From Zhongshania aliphaticivorans (GTDB lineage Bacteria > Pseudomonadota > Gammaproteobacteria > Pseudomonadales > Spongiibacteraceae), in NCBI RefSeq assembly GCF_902705875.1, contig NZ_CACSIK010000001.1, forward strand, positions 186,001-250,000: a DNA stretch of 64,000 nucleotides, read 5' to 3'. Under the pieces are notes generated by a model. That model was not told the DNA's origin and searched no databases. It was given only the letters and a program-made list of their open reading frames with translations. Below, piece by piece: positions 27,967 to 36,548 of the stretch. Position 1 is the first letter of the stretch. Every line of letters starts with the position of its first letter. Both the position numbers and the translations under genes were made by a program.

Positions 27967-28710
27967 TCAAGCAACCCCCACAGCATCCTGCTGCTTCTCA
28001 ATTTTGTGTTGGTCTTCATTTAGACCAATTTTCCAGTAGCTTGAAATATACAGCTGGTCTTTTTCTAGCGCCTGAGTTTGTTTAAAAAACTGCCGCAGTT
28101 TTCGCATGCTGGTGAATTCGCAGGCGGCCCATGCGGATACTCGTCCGGGTAGCCAGTCTAAACTTTTAACAAAACTTAACAGGGTTTCGCCGCTGGGGTC
28201 GGGCTGCGGATTGACTAGCCAGTGCACGTCGATATTGTCTGGGTGTTGTAAGTTGGGTATGTCTGCTTGGTCTAAGACTTCGATCACCGCGTAGCCTCGG
28301 GCATCACTGGGCAGTGCCGCGAGATTGCTGGCAATCGCGGGTAGGGCGGTCATATCGCCAACCATAAAGAACCAATCGGCGCCTCGGTCTACTGCCTTTT
28401 TGGGACCGGGGCCGCCGACAGTGATTTCGTCATTGGGCTGGGTTTGTTTGGCCCAGCTTGCGGCGGGGCCGTCGGCGTCGTGAATCACAAAGTCGACGTC
28501 AATTTCTTGCGGGCGTTGGTGGCGCACGGTGTAGGTTCGCATGGTGGGCTTTGTGCCCTTGTCATTGGCAAACATCAGTTTGATGTAGGCGCCTTCTTGC
28601 TCGGCAGGAAAACTGTCTAGGCCTTGGCCGCCCAAGGTGATGCGGAGCATATGGGGGCTGAGCTGAGTTTTGTTAATGACTTTGAGTGTTCTGGGGGCGG
28701 GTCTGTTCAT
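27967..28710 (-). CDS. Siderophore-interacting protein (FAD ferric-siderophore reductase)
   Basis: 247 residues, SIP family. It has the FAD-binding RTYTVR motif (residues ~58-63), DFVIHDADGPAASWA and the C-terminal AWAACEFTSMRKLR, followed by SSYWKIGLNEDQHK. It reduces ferric siderophore in the cytoplasm. The ATG overlaps the stop of the MarR gene (ATGA, GAGG upstream), so both form one operon. There is no siderophore uptake gene adjacent. Confidence 0.88.
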   Translation of the reverse strand: MNRPAPRTLKVINKTQLSPHMLRITLGGQGLDSFPAEQEGAYIKLMFANDKGTKPTMRTYTVRHQRPQEIDVDFVIHDADGPAASWAKQTQPNDEITVGGPGPKKAVDRGADWFFMVGDMTALPAIASNLAALPSDARGYAVIEVLDQADIPNLQHPDNIDVHWLVNPQPDPSGETLLSFVKSLDWLPGRVSAWAACEFTSMRKLRQFFKQTQALEKDQLYISSYWKIGLNEDQHKIEKQQDAVGVA

Positions 28711-29162
28711 TGGCTGTTGTCCTCGCTGTTTGATGCTTCATTACTGAGGTTGCTGATCATGGCATTGGCGATGCGGATAAATTGCTGAATGTCGTCGTCG
28801 CTGAGCTTTTGGGTCATGGTGCGTTTGCTGTGAGCTTCAATAATATCCAGTTGCTCAACAATGCCTTGTCCCTTTTCGGTGAGCCGTAAAATCTGGCTGC
28901 GGCCGTCATTGGGGTTGTTAAGTTTGATAATAAATTCGTCTTTTAATAATTCGTTTAACACCCGAGTGATTTGCGCTTTGTCTCGGCGCATGCGCTTGGC
29001 AATGGCTTGGGCGGTGACATTTTCATCTCGGCGTATACCTTTTAAAGCGCGAACGTGAGTGATGGGCAGCGGTATATTCGCGCTTTTCACCGCCGTGGCA
29101 ATACTGCTTTTATAGGCGTGGGTGAGATTGTGCAGAATTTCATTAAGCGGTGTGACGGACAT
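28707..29162 (-). CDS. MarR-family regulator
   Basis: About 151 residues with a winged helix (NVTAQAIAKRMRRDKAQITRVLNELLKDEFIIKLNNPNDGRSQILRLTEKG). ATG 29162 (MSVTPLNEI) has AAAGG upstream. The longer TTG frame would start inside the operator repeats and is unlikely. It is the first gene of an operon with the siderophore-interacting protein. Two matching dyads in front of it suggest autorepression. Confidence 0.85.
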   Translation of the reverse strand: MSVTPLNEILHNLTHAYKSSIATAVKSANIPLPITHVRALKGIRRDENVTAQAIAKRMRRDKAQITRVLNELLKDEFIIKLNNPNDGRSQILRLTEKGQGIVEQLDIIEAHSKRTMTQKLSDDDIQQFIRIANAMISNLSNEASNSEDNSQ

Positions 29163-29177
29163 AACGCGCGGCCTTTT

Positions 29178-29223
29178 GGTTGATAGTGTCAACTATAGTG
29201 ATAATGGTTGATTATGTCAACTA
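29178..29223. promoter_or_regulatory. Two MarR operator-like dyads
   Basis: GGTTGATAGTGTCAACTA (29178-29195) and GGTTGATTATGTCAACTA (29206-29223) are direct repeats 28 bases apart. Each is an inverted repeat GTTGA-N5-TCAAC. They lie just before the MarR start at 29162 and near-certainly control the marR-sip operon. Confidence 0.7.
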
Positions 29224-29307
29224 CATTGCGCTGAGCTAGTGGGTTTGTGTTAGCTGCTAAAGTGGCAGAGCCAAGAAGTCGGAGCAGAAGTATTGCAGGG
29301 AGTGAGT

Positions 29308-29338
29308 AAAGACCAGCCAGCGCTTAGGCTTGCTGGTC
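29308..29338 (-). terminator. Hairpin after the cytochrome-propeller gene
   Basis: AAGACCAGC and GCTGGTCTT form a 9-base stem around a 14-base loop, 30-60 bases after the stop of the gene that ends at 29367. In the minus direction the T-tract is short (CTTT), so this is a moderate terminator or attenuator. Confidence 0.5.
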
Positions 29339-29366
29339 TTCTGGGTTTGCGCTGATATGACGACGC

Positions 29367-30602
29367 TTAGTCGTCGATGTCTACGCGAATAATGTGATTG
29401 GTGGCACTCTGGTGAATGAGCAAGTCACCGGAACGGGTGGGGCGCATATGCCGCACAATACCCGCGTAAACATCGCCAGAGGGAATGGCCCAGCTCTGGA
29501 ATGCCTCGGTTTTGGGATCAAAGCGCACCAGTGCGTCGGGACGTTTTCCGGATTCGTTATACCAGACAATGCCGTTAACCACGGCGATTGCGTAGGGGTG
29601 CGAGCGCGGGCCGCTGGGTGATGGCCATTCCTGAATTTCGCCGCTTTCTGGGTTGTAGCGCCCCAGTCGACCGCGACCGGAATTGACATACCAGATCATG
29701 CCGTCGGCGGCGATGTCTAGCCGTCGCACGGTTGTGTCTTGGTGGGGCAGTTTGATTTCAGTTAGTGCCATGGTTTTGGGATTGACGCTTACCAAGCAAT
29801 TATTGCCGTTGCAGGCGACCCAGGGGGTGCCGGCGCCGTCGATTTTGATGCCGTAGGGCCGTGAGTTTTTCCTTGGCATATTAACGAGTTTGATCTCGCC
29901 GCTGCTGGGGTCAAGGCGGCCAATACGGTTGGCGTGTTGCAGGGTAAACCAGAGTATGCCCTTGCTGTCGAAGACCGCGGTGTGGGGATCCCTGGCTGCG
30001 GGGTCGGGCATATCGTAAACCGTGATCTTGCCGGTACTGGGGTTGAGTTTGCCGACGCTGGCATTTTTGTTGCCGGTATACCAAATATTGCCGTGTTGAT
30101 CTGGGGTGACGGAATGGGGCATGGCGCTGGCTGGCAGAGGATACTCGCGCATGTCTCCGCTTGCGGGGTCTAGTCGGCCAATGAGATTGCCCCATTGCCC
30201 CGCCCACCAAATGGCGCCATCGGGTGACTCAACTGGATCTCGACTGCGTTGGCCAAGAGTCGGTGTCTGCCATTCTTTAAATCGGATTTGTGTTTCACCG
30301 GTCACGAGCTTGGGCACTCGTCGCTGGTTTGGCGGAAAGTGACTGGCAAGGTAGCTGGCGATGATGTCTTGCTGCTCGGTATTTGCTGACAGATCGATCA
30401 TGGTACTGAACAGTGCTTGCCAGCCGTTTTTGCTATAGCCCATGCTTTCGCTGATTCGGCTGACGGTATGACAGCTTGAGCATAAGGCTTGGACCATCTC
30501 CTTGCCTTGGCCTTCAGGAAGGGCAGCCGCAGACAGGGTGCTGGATGTGCTGAACAGACAGAGTGCGAGTGCGGCGGTGCGAGAGATTCCGAGTCGAGCC
30601 AT
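29367..30602 (-). CDS. Exported cytochrome c / virginiamycin-B-lyase-type propeller protein
   Basis: 411 residues with a signal peptide (ALALCLFSTSSTLSAAA). Residues 41-45 are CSSCH, a single heme c site. From ~100 on there are repeated blades with GNLIGRLDP, GNIWYTGN, GILWFTLQHANRIGRLDP and MIWYVNSGRGRLGRYNP, the Vgb/SMP-30-like beta-propeller. The fusion suggests a periplasmic redox or lactonase-type enzyme rather than antibiotic lyase activity. GGAGG lies six bases before the ATG. It is 256 bases from arsH and probably separate from that operon. Confidence 0.75.
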   Translation of the reverse strand: MARLGISRTAALALCLFSTSSTLSAAALPEGQGKEMVQALCSSCHTVSRISESMGYSKNGWQALFSTMIDLSANTEQQDIIASYLASHFPPNQRRVPKLVTGETQIRFKEWQTPTLGQRSRDPVESPDGAIWWAGQWGNLIGRLDPASGDMREYPLPASAMPHSVTPDQHGNIWYTGNKNASVGKLNPSTGKITVYDMPDPAARDPHTAVFDSKGILWFTLQHANRIGRLDPSSGEIKLVNMPRKNSRPYGIKIDGAGTPWVACNGNNCLVSVNPKTMALTEIKLPHQDTTVRRLDIAADGMIWYVNSGRGRLGRYNPESGEIQEWPSPSGPRSHPYAIAVVNGIVWYNESGKRPDALVRFDPKTEAFQSWAIPSGDVYAGIVRHMRPTRSGDLLIHQSATNHIIRVDIDD

Positions 30603-30858
30603 AAGCCACCTCCAAATGTGGTGTCTATTTAATGCGCTTGAATGTGGAGAATATATTCCAGCGGCAGGCTGCGGCTGTCAATGTTTGCTTGGGCAAAATA
30701 GCGTTGTAAAAGGCCGCGTTGGGCTCGCAGTGAAAACGCGCCGCTAACTCACTTATTATTGTTAACGAGTGTTGTGAACTAGTTATTGTGAGCTAGCGGC
30801 TAAGCGCGGGGCTTATATTTGATCCGTAAGGTTTTCGGCTTTTTGACCAATGCGCTTT

Positions 30859-31533
30859 TTAAAGGCCTAGGTCTTCTTTGCGCTCGGAATAACGGTCTAC
30901 AAAATAGTCGGCGCTGCCGCGGGTGAGTAGGGTGAATTTGACGAGTTCTTCCATTACGTCGACGATCCGATCGTAATAAGACGAGGGCTTCATGCGGTCG
31001 TCGTCGTCAAATTCTAGCCATGCTTTCGCCACCGAGGACTGGTTGGGAATGGTGACCATGCGCATCCAGCGGCCGAGTACCCGCAATTGGTTTACCGCGT
31101 TAAAACTTTGCGAGCCACCAGAAACCTGCATAACCGCCAAGGTTTTACCTTGGGTGGGGCGCACAGCGCCAATCGACAGGGGAATCCAGTCAATTTGCGC
31201 TTTCATAATGCCGGTCATTGAGCCGTGACGCTCGGGTGAGCACCACACCATGCCTTCGCTCCAGCTGGCGAGTTCGCGCAACTCTTGCACCTTGGGGTGG
31301 GAGTCGTCGGCGTCGTCGGGTAGCGGCAGGCCGCTTGGGTTAAAGGTGCGGGTCTCGGCGCCAAAAAACGTTAATATCCGCGCGGCTTCTTCTGTCGCTA
31401 AACGGCTGAAGGAGCGCTCCCGCAATGAGCCATACAATAATAAAATGCGTGGTGCATGGTCTAGGGCTTTGTAGAGCTTGCCCGAGTCTATAGGCTTGAG
31501 TGACTCGGGGTCTATGTTCTGCATGTCTTGCAT
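30859..31533 (-). CDS. arsH: ArsH NADPH-dependent organoarsenical oxidase
   Basis: 224 residues with a flavodoxin-like fold. Typical ArsH motifs are [57 protein letters not shown] and [15 protein letters not shown]. ArsH oxidises trivalent methylated or aromatic arsenicals to the less toxic pentavalent form. It is the last gene of arsR-arsC-acr3-arsH, 25 bases after acr3. It also complements the arsM/arsS genes nearby. Confidence 0.93.
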   Translation of the reverse strand: MQDMQNIDPESLKPIDSGKLYKALDHAPRILLLYGSLRERSFSRLATEEAARILTFFGAETRTFNPSGLPLPDDADDSHPKVQELRELASWSEGMVWCSPERHGSMTGIMKAQIDWIPLSIGAVRPTQGKTLAVMQVSGGSQSFNAVNQLRVLGRWMRMVTIPNQSSVAKAWLEFDDDDRMKPSSYYDRIVDVMEELVKFTLLTRGSADYFVDRYSERKEDLGL

Positions 31534-31558
31534 ATAGGTGTCCGTTATTCCGTAATAT

Positions 31559-32578
31559 TTATTCAGGGAACCAGTGGCGGCTGCGATTAATCAGCGCAAC
31601 CAACGACAGCATTACCGGCACTTCTACCAGTACACCCACCACGGTGGCTAAGGCGGCACCTGAATGTAAACCAAATAGTGAGATCGCCACTGCCACTGCC
31701 AGCTCAAAGAAGTTGGAAGTACCAATTAAGCAGGCGGGGCCAGCGACATTGTGCGGCAGGCGCATGGCCTTGGCGCCGACATAGGCGATGGCGAAAATGC
31801 CGTAGGTTTGGATGAGCAGCGGAATCGCAATCAGCACAATCGCGATGGGGTTATTCATAATCACTTGCGCTTGAAAGCCAAACAATAAAATAACGGTTGC
31901 TAGCAGACCGCTAATGGAAATGGGCTTTACCGCGTCTAAAAAATTATTTAGGCGCTGGTGATTATTGGGTTTATCTAGGGCGCGGCGAGTGAGCACACCA
32001 GCCACCAGCGGAATAACTACGTAAAGCACCACCGAAAGTATAAGTGTATCCCAAGGCACGGTCACATCACTTACACCCAGTAAAAATGCAGCGATGGGTG
32101 CAAAGGCAAAGACCATGATCAAGTCGTTAATTGAGACTTGAGCCAAGGTGTAATTGGCGTCGCCCTTGGTGAGCTGGCTCCACACAAAGACCATGGCGGT
32201 ACAGGGCGCAACACCCAATAAAATCATCCCCGCGATGTATTCACCGGCGGTTTGTGGGTCGACCCAATCAGCAAAAATAACCCGGAAAAATAACCAGCCG
32301 AGCGCTGCCATGGTGAAGGGTTTGATTAACCAGTTTACGACCAGCGTTAGAAATAAGCCCTTGGGTTTTTTGCCCACATCTTTTATGGCAGAGAAATCTA
32401 CCTGAACCATCATCGGGAAAATCATGACCCAAATGAAGAGGGCGACGGGAATGTTAACGTGGGCGATTTCCATGCCCGCGATGGCCTGAAATACGCCAGG
32501 CATGATATTGCCCAGCAGTAAGCCGGCAAGTATGCATAAACCTACCCAGACACTTAAATAGCGTTCAAATAACCCCAT
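31559..32578 (-). CDS. acr3: ACR3-type arsenite efflux permease
   Basis: 339 residues with ten membrane spans. The arsenite-binding cysteine is in [15 protein letters not shown], and the essential Glu in [12 protein letters not shown]. It exports arsenite using the proton gradient. Its ATG overlaps the arsC stop (TAATG). Confidence 0.95.
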   Translation of the reverse strand: MGLFERYLSVWVGLCILAGLLLGNIMPGVFQAIAGMEIAHVNIPVALFIWVMIFPMMVQVDFSAIKDVGKKPKGLFLTLVVNWLIKPFTMAALGWLFFRVIFADWVDPQTAGEYIAGMILLGVAPCTAMVFVWSQLTKGDANYTLAQVSINDLIMVFAFAPIAAFLLGVSDVTVPWDTLILSVVLYVVIPLVAGVLTRRALDKPNNHQRLNNFLDAVKPISISGLLATVILLFGFQAQVIMNNPIAIVLIAIPLLIQTYGIFAIAYVGAKAMRLPHNVAGPACLIGTSNFFELAVAVAISLFGLHSGAALATVVGVLVEVPVMLSLVALINRSRHWFPE

Positions 32579-33060
32579 TAGCTGGCACTCCCGTTCACGT
32601 CTTGATGAATTTGTTTGAGGGCGGCAATTAAATCCGTTTTACTGAGCGATTCAATATCTAATGCTAATAAGGCTTTAATGCGCGCTTGAATAGAGTCTAT
32701 ACAGGTATTAAATGCCGCTTCTAGTTCGCTTTCGCTGCCCTCAAGTTTAGATGGGTCACTCAAGCCCCAGTGCACTTTGGGCGAGTTGCCAAGCCACAGT
32801 GGGCAGCTTTCACCGGCTGCGCTGTCGCAGACGGTAATGGCAATATCGATGTCGGCAAAATCATCCCAAGACTGGCTGCGCAGATTGTTGGTGGCAATCC
32901 CCCGCGCCGCTAAATACTTTAACGACAGCGGATGCACGACACCGGCGGGTTGGCTGCCGGCACTGTAGGCTTTAATGCGCGGGTCGTTAAAGTCGTTGGT
33001 GATTGCCTCGCAAAGAATGCTGCGGCAACGATTGTGGGTACAAATAAATAATATATTCAC
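32578..33060 (-). CDS. arsC: Arsenate reductase, low-molecular-weight phosphatase type
   Basis: 160 residues. The P-loop is Cys7-THNRC-Arg13-S, and the second conserved part is [26 protein letters not shown] with the cysteines used in the relay. It resembles the thioredoxin-linked family with a C-terminal extension of ~25 residues. It reduces arsenate to arsenite for ACR3. It sits between arsR and acr3 with overlapping codons. Confidence 0.92.
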   Translation of the reverse strand: MNILFICTHNRCRSILCEAITNDFNDPRIKAYSAGSQPAGVVHPLSLKYLAARGIATNNLRSQSWDDFADIDIAITVCDSAAGESCPLWLGNSPKVHWGLSDPSKLEGSESELEAAFNTCIDSIQARIKALLALDIESLSKTDLIAALKQIHQDVNGSAS

Positions 33061-33076
33061 AATAATATCCTTTTGT

Positions 33077-33412
33077 TTAGGCGCAGCTTTGAGGCCGGCA
33101 TTGCATGACGTGGAGTTTATCTAGTGCTTGTGACAGGCGTTCTTTTTCAGCGCCAGCGGTGGTCGCTAATATCTCGTGTACCCAGCTGCCAAGGTCGGGG
33201 TGAAGCCGGTAATAAACCCATTGCCGATCGCGTCGGTCGGCTAATAAACCGCAGCTGCGGAGCTGCGCTAAATGCCGTGATATTTTGGGTTGGCTGTCGT
33301 CTAGCGCTTCCATTAGTTCACACACACAGAGCTCGTTTTCGGTGTAAATGAGCAGTGTTGATAGCAGTCTGGTTTCGTCAGACAAACATTTAAATAACAG
33401 GCTTGGGTTCAT
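33077..33412 (-). CDS. arsR: Arsenic-responsive repressor
   Basis: 111 residues with a winged helix (SQPKISRHLAQLRSCGLLADRRDRQWVYYRLH). ELCVCEL carries the Cys-x-Cys As(III) site of E. coli ArsR; the third cysteine is absent but extra cysteines sit at the C-terminus (CRPQSC). It is the first gene of the ars operon. Confidence 0.93.
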   Translation of the reverse strand: MNPSLLFKCLSDETRLLSTLLIYTENELCVCELMEALDDSQPKISRHLAQLRSCGLLADRRDRQWVYYRLHPDLGSWVHEILATTAGAEKERLSQALDKLHVMQCRPQSCA

Positions 33413-33468
33413 AGAGCTGAAATCGACTTTGGCTATGGTGGAGATTAGGCTACGCTACAATTGAATGT

Positions 33469-33501
33469 TTGTATATACGAATATCCATATATTCATATTA
33501 T
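33469..33501. promoter_or_regulatory. Probable ArsR operator
   Basis: An AT-rich imperfect dyad (ATACGAATAT, two bases, ATATATTCATAT) about 60 bases upstream of the arsR start. ArsR sites commonly look like this. The position between arsR and the divergent aldo-keto reductase gene fits autoregulation. Confidence 0.5.
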
Positions 33502-33612
33502 CTTTACTTGCTGTGATGATTTCTGGCAAACAACGACAGAGGGAATTGCCTTAGTTTAACCGTGTTAGTATCTTGATGAATGGGAGAACACGATAAGTTA
33601 GGGGGAAGCATA

Positions 33613-34644
33613 ATGAAAATGCGCGAGCTGGGAAGAACCGGTATTGAGGTCAGTGAGATTTGCTTGGGCACAATGACCTGGGGTCAGCAAAACACCTTGG
33701 ATGAAGCCTTTGAGCAAATGGATTATGCGGTGTCCCGGGGGATTAATTTTTTTGATACCGCAGAAATGTACCCAGTGCCGCCAATAGCAGAAACCCAAGG
33801 TAAGACTGAAGAGTACATTGGTAAGTGGTTTCAACAGAGCGGCAATCGCAATGACATTATTCTTGCCAGCAAGGCTACGGGCCCGGGCCACCCTCATGTG
33901 CGCGATGGCCGGCCACTTAATCGCAGCGCGATTTTAGAGGCGATAGAGGGCAGTTTGGCGCGCTTGCAAACTGACTATATTGATCTTTACCAAATCCACT
34001 GGCCGAATCGAAATACCAATTTCTTTGGTAAGTTGGGCTATAAGCACAGCGATGATGAAGCCGAACATGATTTGCATGAGATTTTAGAAACCCTGTCAGA
34101 GTTAGTCGATCGCGGTGTTATAAAGACCATTGGTATCAGTAATGAAACGCCTTGGGGGCTGATGAGTTATTTAACGCTGGCGGCGCAATATGGTCTGCCA
34201 CGCATCGTCAGTATTCAAAACCCTTACAGTTTATTGAACCGTACTTTTGAAATTGGTTTGTCCGAAATGGCGATTCGTGAAGACGTTGGTCTGCTTGCGT
34301 ATTCGCCCTTGGCGTTTGGGGTGTTGAGTGGCAAGTATCGTCATGGTGCGCGTCCTGCTGATGGTCGCATTACCTTGTTTGAGCGTTTTCAGCGTTATAA
34401 CAATCCGCAGTCTGAGGCGGCAACCGAAGAGTACGCCTTATTGGCAGAGCGTCACGGTTTGTCTCTTGCGCAAATGGCCTTGGCTTTTGTGACCAGTCGC
34501 GACTTTTTAAGCAGCAATATTATTGGGGCGACGACGATGGCGCAGTTAAAGGAAAATATCGACAGCGCCGAACTGGTTTTGAGTGATGAGGTGTTGAAGG
34601 GGATATCGGATATTCATCGTCGTATTCCCAATCCCGCGCCCTAG
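33613..34644 (+). CDS. Aldo-keto reductase, Tas-like
   Basis: About 343 residues. It is a TIM barrel with the catalytic Asp/Tyr motif FFDTAEMYPVPP, Lys in ILASKATGPG, and His in LYQIHWPNRN; the NADPH site is near IIGATTMAQLKENI. It is closest in style to E. coli Tas. ATG 33613 (MKMRELG) follows GGGGGAAG; the ATG at 33580 has none. It is divergent from arsR. Its physiological substrate is unknown. It is the last ordinary gene before the integron-like segment. Confidence 0.85.
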   Translation: MKMRELGRTGIEVSEICLGTMTWGQQNTLDEAFEQMDYAVSRGINFFDTAEMYPVPPIAETQGKTEEYIGKWFQQSGNRNDIILASKATGPGHPHVRDGRPLNRSAILEAIEGSLARLQTDYIDLYQIHWPNRNTNFFGKLGYKHSDDEAEHDLHEILETLSELVDRGVIKTIGISNETPWGLMSYLTLAAQYGLPRIVSIQNPYSLLNRTFEIGLSEMAIREDVGLLAYSPLAFGVLSGKYRHGARPADGRITLFERFQRYNNPQSEAATEEYALLAERHGLSLAQMALAFVTSRDFLSSNIIGATTMAQLKENIDSAELVLSDEVLKGISDIHRRIPNPAP

Positions 34645-34680
34645 CGCTACCTAGGGTAGCTTGTGTTGATTCACCCACAA

Positions 34681-34693
34681 TATGTCCGCCTTG
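34681..34693 (+). repeat. 13-base direct repeat, left copy
   Basis: TATGTCCGCCTTG, repeated in the same orientation at 39485-39497. The two copies enclose the cassette-like segment. Similar AT/GGCCAA-type short repeats occur next to both copies, which may be remnants of insertion sequence ends. Confidence 0.4.
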
Positions 34694-34848
34694 GCCACCT
34701 TGTGGTAAAAATGGCGCATGGCTAACTTATAGTAAGTGCTTTTATCGTGCGCCATAAACGACTGCATGGGTAAATTAGCGGACAGTCGCCAAGGTAAATT
34801 GAAGGAAGAAATCCATCGAAAGTGGACGGTGGGCGGAGTAATTCTACA

Positions 34849-34939
34849 GCCTCAACGCCTCAAACACCGGCTTGGTGAAGTTGGCGGCTTTTTTGGAGCG
34901 CAGCGGAAAACAAGTCCGACAACAAGCGCTTGTTATAGC
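34849..34939 (-). repeat. attC-like recombination site B
   Basis: Read on the minus strand it begins GCTATAAC immediately after the ATPase stop codon and ends GTTGAGGC. The first box is the exact complement of GTTATAGC at the start of the same cassette (37612-37619), as expected for a circularised cassette. The inner arms TCGGACTTG and CAAGCCGG pair with one unpaired A on the 5' side, the kind of extrahelical base seen in attC sites. Overall length is about 91 bases. Confidence 0.6.
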
Positions 34940-34940
34940 T

Positions 34941-36548
34941 TTACAGAATGATACCTTCAAATCCTGACATTAAATCCAAGAACTCTTTCAAATGCTGTTT
35001 GCTTAAGATCTTACAATCCTTATGACTACTATAATCCACAGCATTTGCACCATCTACTTTGGAATACTTTTCGTTGCTATATTCTTCATCTTTTAATGTC
35101 GAGGTTAATATGATCTGACCATCAATATTTTTATATATCTCAAGCATCTTAGCCTCCTTTCCTGTCGATAGCTCTCCATCACGAAATGAGTCAATCATTA
35201 TCGGAAAGTTATGCTTAAGAAGTTTTTTGAGGGCAATAACTTTACAAAAATAGAACTCCTGCCCTTCACTACCAGAAAAGGTTGCTCCCTTTTTAGTAAA
35301 AATATCCTCGAATACCAAATTTCCTGCAGGATCTATCGACTTGTACAGGTCGTTCATTTCCTTCAGCAGATTATCATTGAAACTCATTCTTTCTTCTTTG
35401 AGAGATTCATCGATGTTTGTATGTGATTTAAGCTGATCCTCTAACGCCTTTATTTGATTGGAAAGAGAAAATGCCTGGTCATCAAAATCGACTTCTGATA
35501 CAGCCTGCTCTTTATACAAAATAATTTGTTGAAAGTTTGGAGGAGTATCTTTCATTTCCTCATTTAGATCCCTCTGCAATAAATTAATCTCTGCAGAGAA
35601 GTCCATGATTATATCGGATTTCTGTCTAATATTTTGACCGATAGACCTCATAATTCCATTCCTAACATCGATATTACTTATTTCGAATGTTAGATCGTTA
35701 TTAGAATATACTATCTTGTCACTGCCGCAGTCCCCACATTGAACATTACCCTCACTAAGATCTCTATTAAGTGAATTAAGCTCGGTAACAAGCTGCTCTA
35801 GTTTAGACTTTCTATTAATCTCTCTTTGCCTAGACCGCTTAAACTTTGATATGTTTTTATTTATTTCCGATATTTTTTTAATCTTTTCCTGAACAACTTC
35901 AGAGTCATACGCTCTGGAAACCAACTCAGCAACATTCGGGTTTTGCCTAATTATTGATATCTTCTTTCTGATATCTTTGAGTTGAGTCTTTAAGGATTTA
36001 ATTTCTTCCCTCATAGTCTTAATATCATCAGTATTCGCCTGGCTGTCAGATAATCCAGCCAAATCATAGATCATTTCTTTAAAGTCAGTTTTATTAAATT
36101 GCCCCCTGCTTATTAGTCCAGATGGACTTCTATTATCCTGACCAATAAAAAACAATTCATAGAGCAAGCTCAAATCTACAAGCGCATTTCGACCATCCTT
36201 TTTAATCTTTGGCACTGAGAAAACAAACTCATCAATAAAGTACCTTGTTTCACCAACTGAACTGAATATTTGTATGGCATCTTCAGTCTTTATGGCAATA
36301 GAGTTTCTTTTCCTTAAGAATTCATAGTGAACATTGTCTACCTCGACCTCGGAATAGAAATATTTATCCTTATGGTTGAAAGAGCTAGGGAAGATAGACT
36401 CATAGCCCAATGAAAACATTAGACCTTGCATGACAAGAGTTTTACCCCTGTTATTGTCATCGCTAAAGATAACATTTAGATCATCAGTCAACCTACTCTC
36501 AACAAACGCCTCTTCCGAATCGCCAAATGCAATTTTCTTAATTAGCAT
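34941..36548 (-). CDS. SMC-like ATPase of a two-gene defence module
   Basis: 535 residues. The N-terminus has a RecF/SMC-style Walker A (DDNNRGKT, 30-37). Residues ~165-265 and ~310-400 are coiled coil, meeting at a Cys271-x2-Cys274 hook-like pair (CGDCGS). The C-terminal half has an ABC signature-like FSGSEGQ (424-430), Walker B around Asp453 (PIMIDSFRDGE) and a following beta strand (GQIILTST). This is the layout of Lamassu LmuB and ABC-3C/DUF2326 ATPases. It overlaps the nuclease gene by 11 bases. The region is visibly more AT-rich than its surroundings, which suggests transfer. Confidence 0.75.
   Translation of the reverse strand: MLIKKIAFGDSEEAFVESRLTDDLNVIFSDDNNRGKTLVMQGLMFSLGYESIFPSSFNHKDKYFYSEVEVDNVHYEFLRKRNSIAIKTEDAIQIFSSVGETRYFIDEFVFSVPKIKKDGRNALVDLSLLYELFFIGQDNRSPSGLISRGQFNKTDFKEMIYDLAGLSDSQANTDDIKTMREEIKSLKTQLKDIRKKISIIRQNPNVAELVSRAYDSEVVQEKIKKISEINKNISKFKRSRQREINRKSKLEQLVTELNSLNRDLSEGNVQCGDCGSDKIVYSNNDLTFEISNIDVRNGIMRSIGQNIRQKSDIIMDFSAEINLLQRDLNEEMKDTPPNFQQIILYKEQAVSEVDFDDQAFSLSNQIKALEDQLKSHTNIDESLKEERMSFNDNLLKEMNDLYKSIDPAGNLVFEDIFTKKGATFSGSEGQEFYFCKVIALKKLLKHNFPIMIDSFRDGELSTGKEAKMLEIYKNIDGQIILTSTLKDEEYSNEKYSKVDGANAVDYSSHKDCKILSKQHLKEFLDLMSGFEGIIL

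Noticed and set aside
29367..30602. Antibiotic (streptogramin) resistance gene
   Set aside because: The propeller resembles Vgb, but an N-terminal heme c domain and signal peptide argue for a different periplasmic role.
34736..34951. 71-codon plus-strand frame as a transposase remnant
   Set aside because: No transposase motif could be recognised; most of it overlaps attC-like site B.
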